A stretch of DNA of 64,000 nt from NCBI RefSeq assembly GCF_003854895.1, contig NZ_CP033966.1:1488001-1552000 (forward strand), read 5' to 3'. The notes beneath the pieces were generated by a model. That model was not told where the DNA came from. It saw only the letters and a program-made list of their open reading frames with translations, and ran no database searches. A program made the position numbers and the translations under genes. The stretch comes from Pigmentiphaga sp. H8 (lineage in GTDB: Bacteria > Pseudomonadota > Gammaproteobacteria > Burkholderiales > Burkholderiaceae_B). Of this stretch, positions 40,894-49,394 are shown one piece after another (positions within the stretch are counted from its first letter, which is position 1; each line of letters begins with the position of its first letter).

Positions 40894-41630
40894 CGCTCAG
40901 CGTACGCAAGCTCGACAAGTCCTTCGGCGGCCTGCACGTGACGCGTTCGGTGTCCTTCGACCTGGGGCGCGGCGAACGCGTGGCCCTGATCGGACCCAAC
41001 GGCGCGGGCAAGACCACGCTGGTCAACCTGATCTCGGGCACGCTCAAGCCCAGCGGCGGCGAGGTCCTGCTGGCCGGCCGGCGCCTGACGCACCTGCCAC
41101 AGGCCCGGCGGGTGGGCTGCGGCCTGGCCCGCACCTTCCAGATCACCACGCTGCCCGCGCACATGCCGGTGCTGAACCAGGTCGAGATGGCCATCCATGC
41201 GCGCCTGGGCATGGCGCACCGGTGGTGGCGCCCGTTCAGCGCCTGCCGCGAGGTCCGCGACGAGGCCTGGTCCATCCTGGAGCGATTGTCCCTGGAACCG
41301 GCGGCGGGCCGCATGCCCAGCGGCCTGGCCTACGGCGAGCAGCGCCTGGTGGAGATCGCCCTGGCGCTGGCGCTGCGGCCCGAGGTCCTGATGCTGGACG
41401 AGCCCATGGCCGGCGTGCCGCGCGGGGAAGGGCGCACCGTGCTGCGGGCGCTGGAGGACCTGCCCGACAGCCTTTCCATCCTGATGATCGAACACGACAT
41501 GGACCTGGTCTTCAGCTTCGCGCAACGCATCATCGTGCTGGCCGAGGGGCGCATCATGGCCGAGGGCACGCCGGACGAGATCCGCCGCCATCCCGAGGTG
41601 CGGGCGGCCTACCTGGGAGCGACGGCATGA
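40890..41630 (+). CDS. ABC transporter ATP-binding protein, LivG type
   Basis: A 246-residue ATPase. Walker A is GPNGAGKTT (about residues 36-44), the Q-loop region is ARTFQITTL, and Walker B is VLMLDEP. The signature motif, usually LSYGEQRxLE, reads LAYGEQRLVEIALAL. After Walker B, GVPRGEGRTV replaces the common GLNPxE. It pairs with the LivF-type ATPase; start and stop overlap neighbours by four bases. Confidence 0.94.
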   Translation: MTLSVRKLDKSFGGLHVTRSVSFDLGRGERVALIGPNGAGKTTLVNLISGTLKPSGGEVLLAGRRLTHLPQARRVGCGLARTFQITTLPAHMPVLNQVEMAIHARLGMAHRWWRPFSACREVRDEAWSILERLSLEPAAGRMPSGLAYGEQRLVEIALALALRPEVLMLDEPMAGVPRGEGRTVLRALEDLPDSLSILMIEHDMDLVFSFAQRIIVLAEGRIMAEGTPDEIRRHPEVRAAYLGATA

Positions 41631-42349
41631 ACCCGGGCGGCGCTTCCCTGCTGGAATTGCAGGGCGTGGTGGCGGGCTACGGCCCCGTTACGGTGCTGAA
41701 CGGCCTGGGCATGGCGGTGGAGGCGGGCAGCCTGACCGCGCTGCTGGGCCGCAACGGCGTGGGCAAGTCCACCACCTTGAAGGCCATCATGGGCCTGGCC
41801 CAGGTCAAGGCTGGGCGCATCCTGTTCGACGGGCGCGACATCACGCACTGCCGGCCGGACGAGCGCGCCGGCCTGGGGCTGGGCTATGTCCCGCAGACCC
41901 GCGACATCTTTCCTTCCCTGTCGGTGGAGGAAAACCTGGTGGCGGGCCTGAAGCGTTTTCCCGCCTGCGACCTCGACCAGGCCTACGCGCTTTTCCCGCG
42001 CCTGCGCGAGCGCCGCCGCAATCGGGGCAACCAGTTGTCGGGCGGCGAGCAGCAGATGCTGTCGGTGGCCCGCGCGCTGCTGGGGCGTCCGCGCCTGCTC
42101 CTGCTGGACGAACCGCTGGAAGGGCTGGCACCGGTGATCTGCCAGGAACTGCTGGAAGCCTTCCGCCGGCTGGCGGCCCAAGGCGGACCCACCATGCTGA
42201 TCGTCGAGCAGCAGGTGCAGGAGGTCCTGGCCTTCGCCCGCCAGGGCGTCATCCTGGAGCGCGGCAGCGTGGTCCACCAGGGAGACTGCGCGCAACTGCG
42301 CACCCGCGACGACATTCTCGATCGTTACCTGGGCATGGCCGTCGCGTGA
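41627..42349 (+). CDS. ABC transporter ATP-binding protein, LivF type
   Basis: A 240-residue ATPase: Walker A GRNGVGKST, LGYVPQTRDIFPSLSVEENL (Q-loop), signature LSGGEQQMLSVARAL and Walker B LLLLDEP, followed by the LivF-type EGLAPVI. Last gene of the importer; the P450 gene follows after 34 bp on the same strand, so read-through is likely. Confidence 0.95.
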   Translation: MNPGGASLLELQGVVAGYGPVTVLNGLGMAVEAGSLTALLGRNGVGKSTTLKAIMGLAQVKAGRILFDGRDITHCRPDERAGLGLGYVPQTRDIFPSLSVEENLVAGLKRFPACDLDQAYALFPRLRERRRNRGNQLSGGEQQMLSVARALLGRPRLLLLDEPLEGLAPVICQELLEAFRRLAAQGGPTMLIVEQQVQEVLAFARQGVILERGSVVHQGDCAQLRTRDDILDRYLGMAVA

Positions 42350-42383
42350 CGGCCATGCCCCGAACCCTACCCGTGAGGCGTAC

Positions 42384-43583
42384 ATGACCGATATAGCCGC
42401 CAATATCCCCGTGGTCGATTTCGACCCGTTCAGCGACGCGTTCCTGACCGATCCCTACGACTACCATCGCCGGATGCGCGATGCCGGCCCGGTGGTGCAC
42501 ATTCCCAAGTACGGCATCCTGGCCGTGGCGCGGCATGCCGAGGTCCATGGCGTGCTGAACGACTGGCAGACCTTCATTTCGTCGGCGGGCGTCGGGTTGG
42601 CCAATTTCCGCACGGAAAAACCGTTCCGTCCGCCCAGCCTGATCCTCGAGGCCGATCCGCCGCAGCACACCCGCTCGCGCACGGTGCTGGGCCGCATCCT
42701 GTCGCCCAAGACGGTGCAGCAGATCCGAGCGCAGTTCCAGGAGGTGGCCGAGGCGCTGATCGACCGGCTGCTGGAGCAAGGCACCATAGACGGCGTCAAG
42801 GAACTGGGCGAGGCCTATCCCCTGAAGGTCTTCCCCGACGCGGTCGGCCTGACCGAGGACGGGCGGGAGAACCTGCTGGCCTATGGCGACATGGTGTTCA
42901 ACGCCTTCGGTCCCCGCAACCAGTTGCTGATCAACGCCGCCAAGCGGGTCGAACCGCTGACGGACTGGATCATGACCAACTGCCAGCGCCAGAACCTGCG
43001 GCCAGGCGGTTTCGGCGACCAGATCTACCAGGCGGTCGAGACCGGGGAACTGACCGAGACCGAGGCGCCGATGCTGGTGCGCTCCTTCCTGTCGGCGGGC
43101 GTCGACACCACGGTCAACGGCATCGGCAACGCGCTGTGGTGCCTGGCGAACCATCCGGACCAATGGGACAAGCTGCACGCCAATCCCGCGCTGGCGCGCC
43201 AGGCGTTCGAGGAATCGCTGCGCTTCGAGGCGGCGGTGCAGACCTTCTTTCGGACCGCCGGCCGCGATTGCGAGCTGGCGGGCGTGCCCATCCGCTCCGA
43301 TACCAAGATGCTGACCTTCCTGGCCTCGGCCAACCGCGATCCACGCCAGTGGCAGAACCCCGACGTGTTCGACATCGAGCGCCGGGCGACCGGCCACATG
43401 ACATTCGGCTCGGGCCTGCACGGCTGCGTGGGGCAGGTCGTGGCAAGGCTGGAAGGCGAACTGATCCTCTCGACGCTGGCCCGCCGGGTGCGCCGCATCG
43501 AGCCGCTGGGTCCGCCCACCCGGCGTCTGAACAACACGCTCAGGGCGCTGGCGAGCCTGCCCTTGAAACTCCACGCCGCATAA
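42384..43583 (+). CDS. Cytochrome P450 (CYP199-like)
   Basis: A 399-residue soluble class I P450. Helix I contains SFLSAGVDTTVNGIG, with the acid-threonine pair for O2 activation; helix K has EESLRFE; the heme loop is FGSGLHGCVGQ, with the thiolate C348. The C-terminus GPPTRRLNNTLRALASLPL and the overall pattern recall CYP199A enzymes that demethylate 4-methoxybenzoate. Ferredoxin and ferredoxin reductase genes follow, giving a complete electron chain. Upstream lies an ABC importer. Likely role: oxidation or O-demethylation of an aromatic acid; the substrate is inferred from resemblance only. Confidence 0.92.
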   Translation: MTDIAANIPVVDFDPFSDAFLTDPYDYHRRMRDAGPVVHIPKYGILAVARHAEVHGVLNDWQTFISSAGVGLANFRTEKPFRPPSLILEADPPQHTRSRTVLGRILSPKTVQQIRAQFQEVAEALIDRLLEQGTIDGVKELGEAYPLKVFPDAVGLTEDGRENLLAYGDMVFNAFGPRNQLLINAAKRVEPLTDWIMTNCQRQNLRPGGFGDQIYQAVETGELTETEAPMLVRSFLSAGVDTTVNGIGNALWCLANHPDQWDKLHANPALARQAFEESLRFEAAVQTFFRTAGRDCELAGVPIRSDTKMLTFLASANRDPRQWQNPDVFDIERRATGHMTFGSGLHGCVGQVVARLEGELILSTLARRVRRIEPLGPPTRRLNNTLRALASLPLKLHAA

Positions 43584-43593
43584 GGAAGGACGT

Positions 43594-43914
43594 ATGCCCG
43601 AAGTTCACCTGATCCAGCCCGGCGGGCTGCGCGTCACCCTGGACGTGCCCGTCGGCACCAGCATCATGCAGGCGGCGGTGTCGGCCGGCGTGGCCGGCAT
43701 TCTTGCCGAATGCGGCGGGTCGTGCATGTGCGCGACCTGCCATGTCTATGCCGAGGAGGCGGCCCTGGCCCGGTTGCCGCCCGTGCAGCCCGCCGAGCAC
43801 GAAATGCTGGCGTGCACGGCGGACGAGCGACGTCCCAACAGCCGCCTGAGCTGCCAAGTTAAAATGACCGACGATTTGGCCGGCCTGTCGTTCACGCTGC
43901 CGGAGATCCAATAA
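43594..43914 (+). CDS. 2Fe-2S ferredoxin for the P450 system
   Basis: A 106-residue putidaredoxin/palustrisredoxin-type ferredoxin. C40, C46, C49 and C87 form the C-x5-C-x2-C...C cluster site in ECGGSCMCATCHVY and LSCQV. It starts 10 bp after the P450 stop with AAGGA before the ATG. It should carry single electrons from the reductase at 44521 to the P450. Confidence 0.94.
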   Translation: MPEVHLIQPGGLRVTLDVPVGTSIMQAAVSAGVAGILAECGGSCMCATCHVYAEEAALARLPPVQPAEHEMLACTADERRPNSRLSCQVKMTDDLAGLSFTLPEIQ

Positions 43915-43948
43915 CCCTTTATCCACGCACGCCAGCCGTGCCCGAGGC

Positions 43949-44524
43949 ATGACCGCCAGACAACGAGAACGTCCGACGCGCACCGACGCGCTGCAGGGCC
44001 CCGCCATCGATCTCGATCGTTACGCCCCCGCGTACTTCACCTTCATCGCCAACAAGCTGGCGCGCGGCGCGTCCAAGCACTACCTCGAGACCTACGGCAT
44101 AGGCATCGAGACCTGGCGGATCATGGTCATGCTGGCGATCGAAGGCAAGGTCACCGCGCAGCGCGTGTGCCAGCTCATCGGCATGGACAAGGCCTCGGTC
44201 AGCCGGACCTTCAAGAGCATGCACGCGCAGGGCCTGGTCTCGTTCAGTTCCGACGACCACGACGGCCGGCTGCGCCACGCCACCTTCACGCCGCAGGGAC
44301 GCGCGATGCACGACAGCATCATGAAGTTCGCGCTCAACCGCGAACAGGCGTTCCTGTCGGTGCTTGCGCCCGGCGAGGTCGACGTGCTGATCGACCTGCT
44401 GCGGCGCCTGCACGAGAATCTGCCCATGGTCGATGCCACTTCCGACGCCTTCATGGAAAACCAGCGAGCCCGGGGGCTGGTCCCGCCCCGTGGCCCGCGC
44501 CGACGCAAGGTAACCACCCCATGA
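43949..44524 (+). CDS. MarR family regulator inside the P450 operon
   Basis: A 191-residue winged-helix protein. TAQRVCQLIGMDKASVSRTFKSMHAQGLV is the recognition region and SSDDHDGRLRHATFTPQGR the wing. Its place between ferredoxin and reductase, with an ATGA overlap into the latter, points to pathway-specific control. Related MarR proteins of aromatic catabolism respond to the acid or its CoA ester. The palindrome at 37772-37789 is a candidate site. The basic C-terminal tail (PRGPRRRK) is unusual. Confidence 0.9.
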   Translation: MTARQRERPTRTDALQGPAIDLDRYAPAYFTFIANKLARGASKHYLETYGIGIETWRIMVMLAIEGKVTAQRVCQLIGMDKASVSRTFKSMHAQGLVSFSSDDHDGRLRHATFTPQGRAMHDSIMKFALNREQAFLSVLAPGEVDVLIDLLRRLHENLPMVDATSDAFMENQRARGLVPPRGPRRRKVTTP

Positions 44525-45732
44525 CCCGACTCGTTATCGTGGGCGGCGGACACGCCGCCGCGCAACTGGCCGCCTCGCTGGCGGAAAAGCAGTTTCCCGG
44601 CGGCATCGTCCTGGTCAGCGACGAGCCCGAGATCCCGTATCACCGGCCGCCGCTTTCCAAGACCCTGATCAAGGATCCGGAGGCGCCGCTGCCCGAGCTG
44701 CGCGGCGCGTCCTTCTACGAGCAGGCGGGCATCACGCTGAAGCTGGGCACCCGCGCGGTGGCCATTGACCGGGCCGGCAAGCGCCTGCGGCTGTCGTCGT
44801 CCGCGGGGCAGGAAGACCTGGCCTACGATCACCTGGTGCTGGCCACGGGCGCGTGCGTGCGCGAATTGCCGCAGGCGCCCGTCGGGACGCCCGGCGTGCA
44901 TTATCTGCGCACCTATGCCCAGGCCCGGGCCCTGCGCGACGCGCTGCCCGGCGCCCAGCGGGTGGTGGTGCTGGGCGGCGGCTTCATCGGACTGGAGATC
45001 GCGGCCACCGCCCGCCACCTGGGCAAGGAAGTGACGGTGTTCGAATCCATGCCGCGCCTGCTGACGCGATCGGTGTCGCCGGAGATCTCGTCCTTCCTGC
45101 TGGAGACGCATCGCGGCGCCGGCGTGGACATACGCCTGGGCAGTTCGGTCGACGGACTGGAGATGGCGCAGGGCAGGGCGGTGGGCGTGGTCTCGGGCGG
45201 CGCGGTGGTCCCCGCGGACATCGTCATCGCCGGCATAGGCGCGACGCCCAACGTGGAGCTGGCGCGCGAAGCCGGCCTGGCCTGCGACAACGGCATCGTC
45301 GTCGATGCTACCCTGGCCACCGCCGATCCGGCCATTTCCGCCATCGGCGATTGCACGTCCTTCCCGCATCCGGCCTGGCCGCAGCCGCTGCGGCTGGAAT
45401 CGGTGCAGAACGCCAACGACCAGGCGCGCACTCTGGCCGCCAGGCTGTGCGGCGATCCCCAGCCCTATACGGCCGTGCCCTGGTTCTGGTCGGACCAGGG
45501 CGAGGCCCGCCTGCAGATCACGGGCCTGTGGCGCCCGGGGTACGAGAGCGTGGTGCGGCCGGCGGCGCGCGGCAACGGCTTCTCGGTGCTGCATTTCGAG
45601 GGCGAGACGCTGCGGGCCATCGAGTCGGTCAACTCGCCCGTGGACCAGATGACGGCCCGCAAGCTCATGCAGGCCGGGCTGTCGCCCGCCAAGGGGGCGG
45701 TCGCGGATCCGGCCGTGCCGCTGAAGGCCTGA
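44521..45732 (+). CDS. Ferredoxin reductase (putidaredoxin-reductase type)
   Basis: A 403-residue FAD/NADH oxidoreductase. LVIVGGGHAAAQLA (residues 3-16) is the FAD site, RVVVLGGGFIGLEIAATARHLG the NADH site, and AIGDCTSFPHP the second FAD contact; a C-terminal reductase domain follows. It overlaps the marR stop (ATGA). It passes electrons from NADH to the 2Fe-2S ferredoxin and completes the three-component P450 system. A GC palindrome follows the stop, without a T-run. Confidence 0.94.
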   Translation: MTRLVIVGGGHAAAQLAASLAEKQFPGGIVLVSDEPEIPYHRPPLSKTLIKDPEAPLPELRGASFYEQAGITLKLGTRAVAIDRAGKRLRLSSSAGQEDLAYDHLVLATGACVRELPQAPVGTPGVHYLRTYAQARALRDALPGAQRVVVLGGGFIGLEIAATARHLGKEVTVFESMPRLLTRSVSPEISSFLLETHRGAGVDIRLGSSVDGLEMAQGRAVGVVSGGAVVPADIVIAGIGATPNVELAREAGLACDNGIVVDATLATADPAISAIGDCTSFPHPAWPQPLRLESVQNANDQARTLAARLCGDPQPYTAVPWFWSDQGEARLQITGLWRPGYESVVRPAARGNGFSVLHFEGETLRAIESVNSPVDQMTARKLMQAGLSPAKGAVADPAVPLKA

Positions 45733-45871
45733 GGCCGGGCCCGGCCGAACTCCTCGGGCCGGAGGCCGGGCGCTTGCATGCTGTCCTCCGCGGAGCGATA
45801 CACTTACGCTTTCCGCCGCCTGCCGGGGCGGCGCCGCGGCGGGCACGGTCCGCCAGGCCCGAGGAGCAAGA

Positions 45872-47122
45872 ATGAGAGTTGTCGTATTAGGTAGCGGTAT
45901 CATCGGCACGTCCAGCGCATGGTGGCTGCGCCAGTCCGGCCACGACGTCACGGTGATCGACCGCCAGCCTGGTCCGGCGCAGGAAACCAGTTTCGCCAAC
46001 GGCTGCCAGATCTCGGTTTCGTATGCCGAGCCCTGGGCCAATCCGCAAGCCCCGCTCAAGCTGGCGCGCTGGCTGCTCCAGGGCGACGCGCCGCTGCTGT
46101 TCCGGCTGCACGCCGACTGGCACCAGTGGCTGTGGTGCATGGCCTTCCTGCGCGAATGCCTGCCCGGCCGCCTGCCGCGCAACGTACGGGCGCTGGTCAA
46201 CATGGCGGCCTACAGCCGCCAGACCCTGCAGACCATGCGCGCCGAACTGGGCATCCCTTACGATCATCTCGAGAAAGGGATCATCAATTTCTATCGGGAT
46301 CCGGCCGAGTTCGACGCTTCGCAGAAGGCGGCCGACCTGATGCGCGAATACGGCGTCGACCGCCGCATCCTCAACACCGAGGAACTGGTCGCGCTGGAGC
46401 CGGCGCTGGCACCGCAAAGCCATCGCATCGTCGGAGCCGACTACACCGCGGCCGACGAAAGCGGCGACGTCTATCAATTCACCACCGCACTGGCTGGGAA
46501 GGCCGCCGCCGCGGGCGTGGAGTTCCGTTTCTCCACCCAGGCTACGCGTCTGCTGGACGAGGGCGGGTGGGTCAAGGCGGTCGAGACCATCGACGACCAC
46601 GGGCGCTACGCCAAGGTCCAGGGCGATGTCTTCGTGGCCGCGCTGGGCAGCTTCACGCCGGACCTGGTGCGCCCGCTGGGCGTCCCCTGCATGGTCTATC
46701 CGGCCAAGGGTTATTCGGCGACATACCCCGTTACGGATTCCACCCGGGCTCCCACGGTCAGCCTGACGGACAGTGCCCATAAAGTGGTATTTTCGCGGCT
46801 GGGCAACCGGCTGAGAGTCGCGGGAACCGCGGAACTCAGCGGCTATTCCCGCGCTCTGAACACGGTGCGCTGCGAGGCGCTCACCACCCTGACGCGGGAA
46901 CTCTTTCCGGGCGCGCTGGACTTCGACAAGGTGTCCTACTGGTCGGGCCTGCGCCCCGCGACTCCCTCGAACGTGCCCCTGATCGGACGCACGCGCCTGC
47001 CCAACCTGTACCTGAACACCGGGCATGGCACCTTGGGGTGGACCATGGGCTGCGGGTCCGGGAGGGCCTTGGCCGACCTGATAAGCGGCCGCCGGCCGCA
47101 GGTGGATTTTCCCTTTTTGTGA
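45872..47122 (+). CDS. dadA: D-amino acid dehydrogenase small subunit type
   Basis: A 416-residue FAD enzyme of the DAO family. MRVVVLGSGIIGTSSAWWL begins the protein with the dinucleotide site, TSFANGCQISVSYAEPWANP is the DadA N-terminal signature, and PSNVPLIGRTRLPNLYLNTGHGTLGWTM the C-terminal FAD segment. It oxidises D-amino acids to keto acids at the membrane quinone pool. It is preceded by 139 bp of non-coding DNA and followed after 42 bp by the UgpB-like gene. No alanine racemase gene is adjacent. Confidence 0.93.
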   Translation: MRVVVLGSGIIGTSSAWWLRQSGHDVTVIDRQPGPAQETSFANGCQISVSYAEPWANPQAPLKLARWLLQGDAPLLFRLHADWHQWLWCMAFLRECLPGRLPRNVRALVNMAAYSRQTLQTMRAELGIPYDHLEKGIINFYRDPAEFDASQKAADLMREYGVDRRILNTEELVALEPALAPQSHRIVGADYTAADESGDVYQFTTALAGKAAAAGVEFRFSTQATRLLDEGGWVKAVETIDDHGRYAKVQGDVFVAALGSFTPDLVRPLGVPCMVYPAKGYSATYPVTDSTRAPTVSLTDSAHKVVFSRLGNRLRVAGTAELSGYSRALNTVRCEALTTLTRELFPGALDFDKVSYWSGLRPATPSNVPLIGRTRLPNLYLNTGHGTLGWTMGCGSGRALADLISGRRPQVDFPFL

Positions 47123-47164
47123 GTGTGCCTCTTGAGCTTGACCATGTTTTCGGAGAAAGGATCG

Positions 47165-48616
47165 ATGCGGCCGACTAAGCGCTGGTTGAAATGGGGTGTA
47201 TCGGTGCTCGCAGCCAGTTTCCTGGCCGTGGGCGGCCTGGGCACGGCGGCGGCGCAGGGCGCCAAGAAAGGCAACGCCAAGCCGGCCGCCAAGGCCGCGC
47301 CGGCCAAGAAACCCGCCGCGCGCGGCGCCAAGGCTGCGGGCGCGGCGGGCGCCGCCGGCGCTGCCGCCGCGATGGCTGCGCCTTCCGGTCCGATCGAATT
47401 GCAGGTATGGCATACCCTGAACCCGCAGCAGGCGGCTGAGTTCGATTCGCTGGTGCAGCGCTTCAACGAACAGCAGCACGGCTTCACGGTCAAGGTCACG
47501 GCCAAGCCCTCGGTCGAGGCGCTGATCGAGGACGGCACGGCCGCCGTGCGTGCGCGCCGCGCCCCGCACCTGGTCGAACTGCCCGATAACCGTTCGCCCG
47601 AGTTCATCGCGGGGCAGGGGGCCATCCTGCCCATGTATCAACTGCTGGCCAAGTATCCGATCAAGGACCTGCGCTGGTTCCTGCCGCAGACCACCGCCGG
47701 CATGAGCGACGCCAAGGGCCGCCTGCTGGCGCTGCCCTGGATGGCCGACATTCCCGTGTATCTCTACAACCGCGACCTGTACCGGCGCGCCGGCCTGGAT
47801 CCCGATGCGCCGCCGCGCACCTGGCGCGACATGCAGGCGCACCTGATCGCGCTGCTGCAGAACGGCGTCAACTGTCCCTACGCCACCAGCTGGCAGACCT
47901 GGGTGCACGTGGAAAACCTCTCGGCCATGCACAACTCGGCCTACGCCACCCGCAACAACGGCCTGGACGGCCCCAATGGCGCCCAACTGCTGGCCAACGA
48001 CCTGCTGCATGTCCGCCATCTGGCGCTGATGATGAGCTGGGTTCGCAGCCACCTGTTCCCGGTGCGTACCGACCAGGACCAGGGCGATGCCGCGTTCGCG
48101 TCCGGCGAATGCGCCGTGCTGACCAGCGGCAGCAGCGCGCTGGCCCAGATACAAAGCAAGGCGGCGTTCTCGTACGGCGTGGCGCCGCTGCCCTACTACG
48201 AGGAAGAAGCCGCGCGTCCCAGCACGCCGTTCGTGGGCGGTTCCGCGTTCTGGGCGCTGGGCGGCCATTCCACCGCCGAACAGAAGGCGCTGGCCACCTT
48301 CATCGCCTACCTGGCCACGCCGGTGGTGGCGGCCGAATGGCACCAGAAGACCGGCTTCCTGCCGCTGACCGAAGCGGCCTACCGCGCCTCCGAGGTGTCC
48401 TTCTACAAGAACATCCCGGGCGCCGAGAGCGTGGTGCGGGCGATGGCCAATCCGCCCGCCAAGTTCACGCGGGGTTTCCGCCTGAACAACTACGATCGCG
48501 TGACCGACATCATCAACAGCGAACTGAACGCCGTCTGGAATGGCGTCAAGCCGCCCAAGCAGGGGCTGGACGATGCCGTGGCGCGGTCGTCGGCGGTAAT
48601 GAGCGCGAAGAAATGA
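47165..48616 (+). CDS. ugpB: UgpB-like extracellular solute-binding protein with an Ala/Lys-rich linker
   Basis: A 483-residue binding protein of ABC family 1. The signal peptide covers residues 1-31 (ending TAAAQ). Then comes an odd low-complexity stretch of about 45 residues rich in Ala, Lys, Pro and Gly (KKGNAKPAAKAAPAKK, then Ala/Gly repeats) before IELQVWHTLNPQQAAEFDSL, where the UgpB-like fold starts. Family proteins bind sn-glycerol-3-phosphate or its diesters. The ATG at 47165 is chosen for GGAGAAAGG upstream. It overlaps ugpQ by four bases, but no UgpA, UgpE or UgpC genes are present. Confidence 0.88.
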   Translation: MRPTKRWLKWGVSVLAASFLAVGGLGTAAAQGAKKGNAKPAAKAAPAKKPAARGAKAAGAAGAAGAAAAMAAPSGPIELQVWHTLNPQQAAEFDSLVQRFNEQQHGFTVKVTAKPSVEALIEDGTAAVRARRAPHLVELPDNRSPEFIAGQGAILPMYQLLAKYPIKDLRWFLPQTTAGMSDAKGRLLALPWMADIPVYLYNRDLYRRAGLDPDAPPRTWRDMQAHLIALLQNGVNCPYATSWQTWVHVENLSAMHNSAYATRNNGLDGPNGAQLLANDLLHVRHLALMMSWVRSHLFPVRTDQDQGDAAFASGECAVLTSGSSALAQIQSKAAFSYGVAPLPYYEEEAARPSTPFVGGSAFWALGGHSTAEQKALATFIAYLATPVVAAEWHQKTGFLPLTEAAYRASEVSFYKNIPGAESVVRAMANPPAKFTRGFRLNNYDRVTDIINSELNAVWNGVKPPKQGLDDAVARSSAVMSAKK

Positions 48617-49389
48617 CGACCGGGGGGGGCGCCGCTTCCACCAGGACCTGGCCCTATCCCCGCGTGGTGGCCCATCGGGGAGGGGGCCGGCTGGCCCCCG
48701 AGAACACCCTGGCGGGCATGCAGGAAGCCCACGCCCGCCATATCGGCGGCGTCGAGTTCGACGTCATGCTCGCCGCCGACGGCATTCCCGTCCTGATGCA
48801 CGACACCCAGTTGGGGCGCACCGTGCCTGGCGTGGGCGACGTGAGCGCATTCGCGTCCACCGACCTGGCGCGCATGGATGCCGGCGGCTGGTTCGATCCG
48901 CGTTTCCAGGGCGAGCCCGTGCCGAGCCTGGAAGACATCGTGCAATGGCTGCGCCGCCACGGCATGTGGATGAACATCGAGATCAAGCCCATGCCCGGCC
49001 ACGACGTCGATACCGGACAGGTGGTGGGACAGATGATGCAGGACCTGTACGCCGGCGCCGCGGAACCGGCCGGGCTGCCCCTGTTCTCGTCGTTTTCCGC
49101 CAAGGCCCTGGGCGCCGCCCGCGAGGCCGCGCCCGATATTCCTCGCGGCCTGCTGGTGGAAGAAGTGCCGCCGGACTGGCAAGCACGCCTGGAAGCCCTG
49201 GATTGCGTCTCCCTGCATTGCCAGCACGACCTGCTCGACGCGCAACTGGCCCGCCGCATCAAGGCCGCCGGCTACGGTCTCATGTGCTACACGGTCAACG
49301 ATCCCGAGCGGGCGCGCGAACTTTTCTCATGGGGCGTGGATGCCCTGTGCACCGATCGCTACGACCTGATCGGCGCCGACTTCCGCTGA
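48613..49389 (+). CDS. ugpQ: Glycerophosphodiester phosphodiesterase
   Basis: A 258-residue cytoplasmic GDPD enzyme. VVAHRGGGRLAPENTL holds the catalytic H-R and E-N motif; EFDVMLAADGIPVLMHD supplies the metal ligands and second catalytic histidine; IEIKP follows. It hydrolyses glycerophosphodiesters to sn-glycerol-3-phosphate and an alcohol. ATG 48613 overlaps the ugpB TGA (ATGA), so the receptor and enzyme are made together. The convergent metallophosphoesterase stop lies 5 bp downstream. Confidence 0.95.
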   Translation: MTTGGGAASTRTWPYPRVVAHRGGGRLAPENTLAGMQEAHARHIGGVEFDVMLAADGIPVLMHDTQLGRTVPGVGDVSAFASTDLARMDAGGWFDPRFQGEPVPSLEDIVQWLRRHGMWMNIEIKPMPGHDVDTGQVVGQMMQDLYAGAAEPAGLPLFSSFSAKALGAAREAAPDIPRGLLVEEVPPDWQARLEALDCVSLHCQHDLLDAQLARRIKAAGYGLMCYTVNDPERARELFSWGVDALCTDRYDLIGADFR

Positions 49390-49394
49390 GGCGG

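Noticed and set aside
45733..45746. GGCCGGGCCCGGCC palindrome after the ferredoxin reductase gene
   Set aside because: No T-run and low complexity; could be chance in GC-rich DNA.
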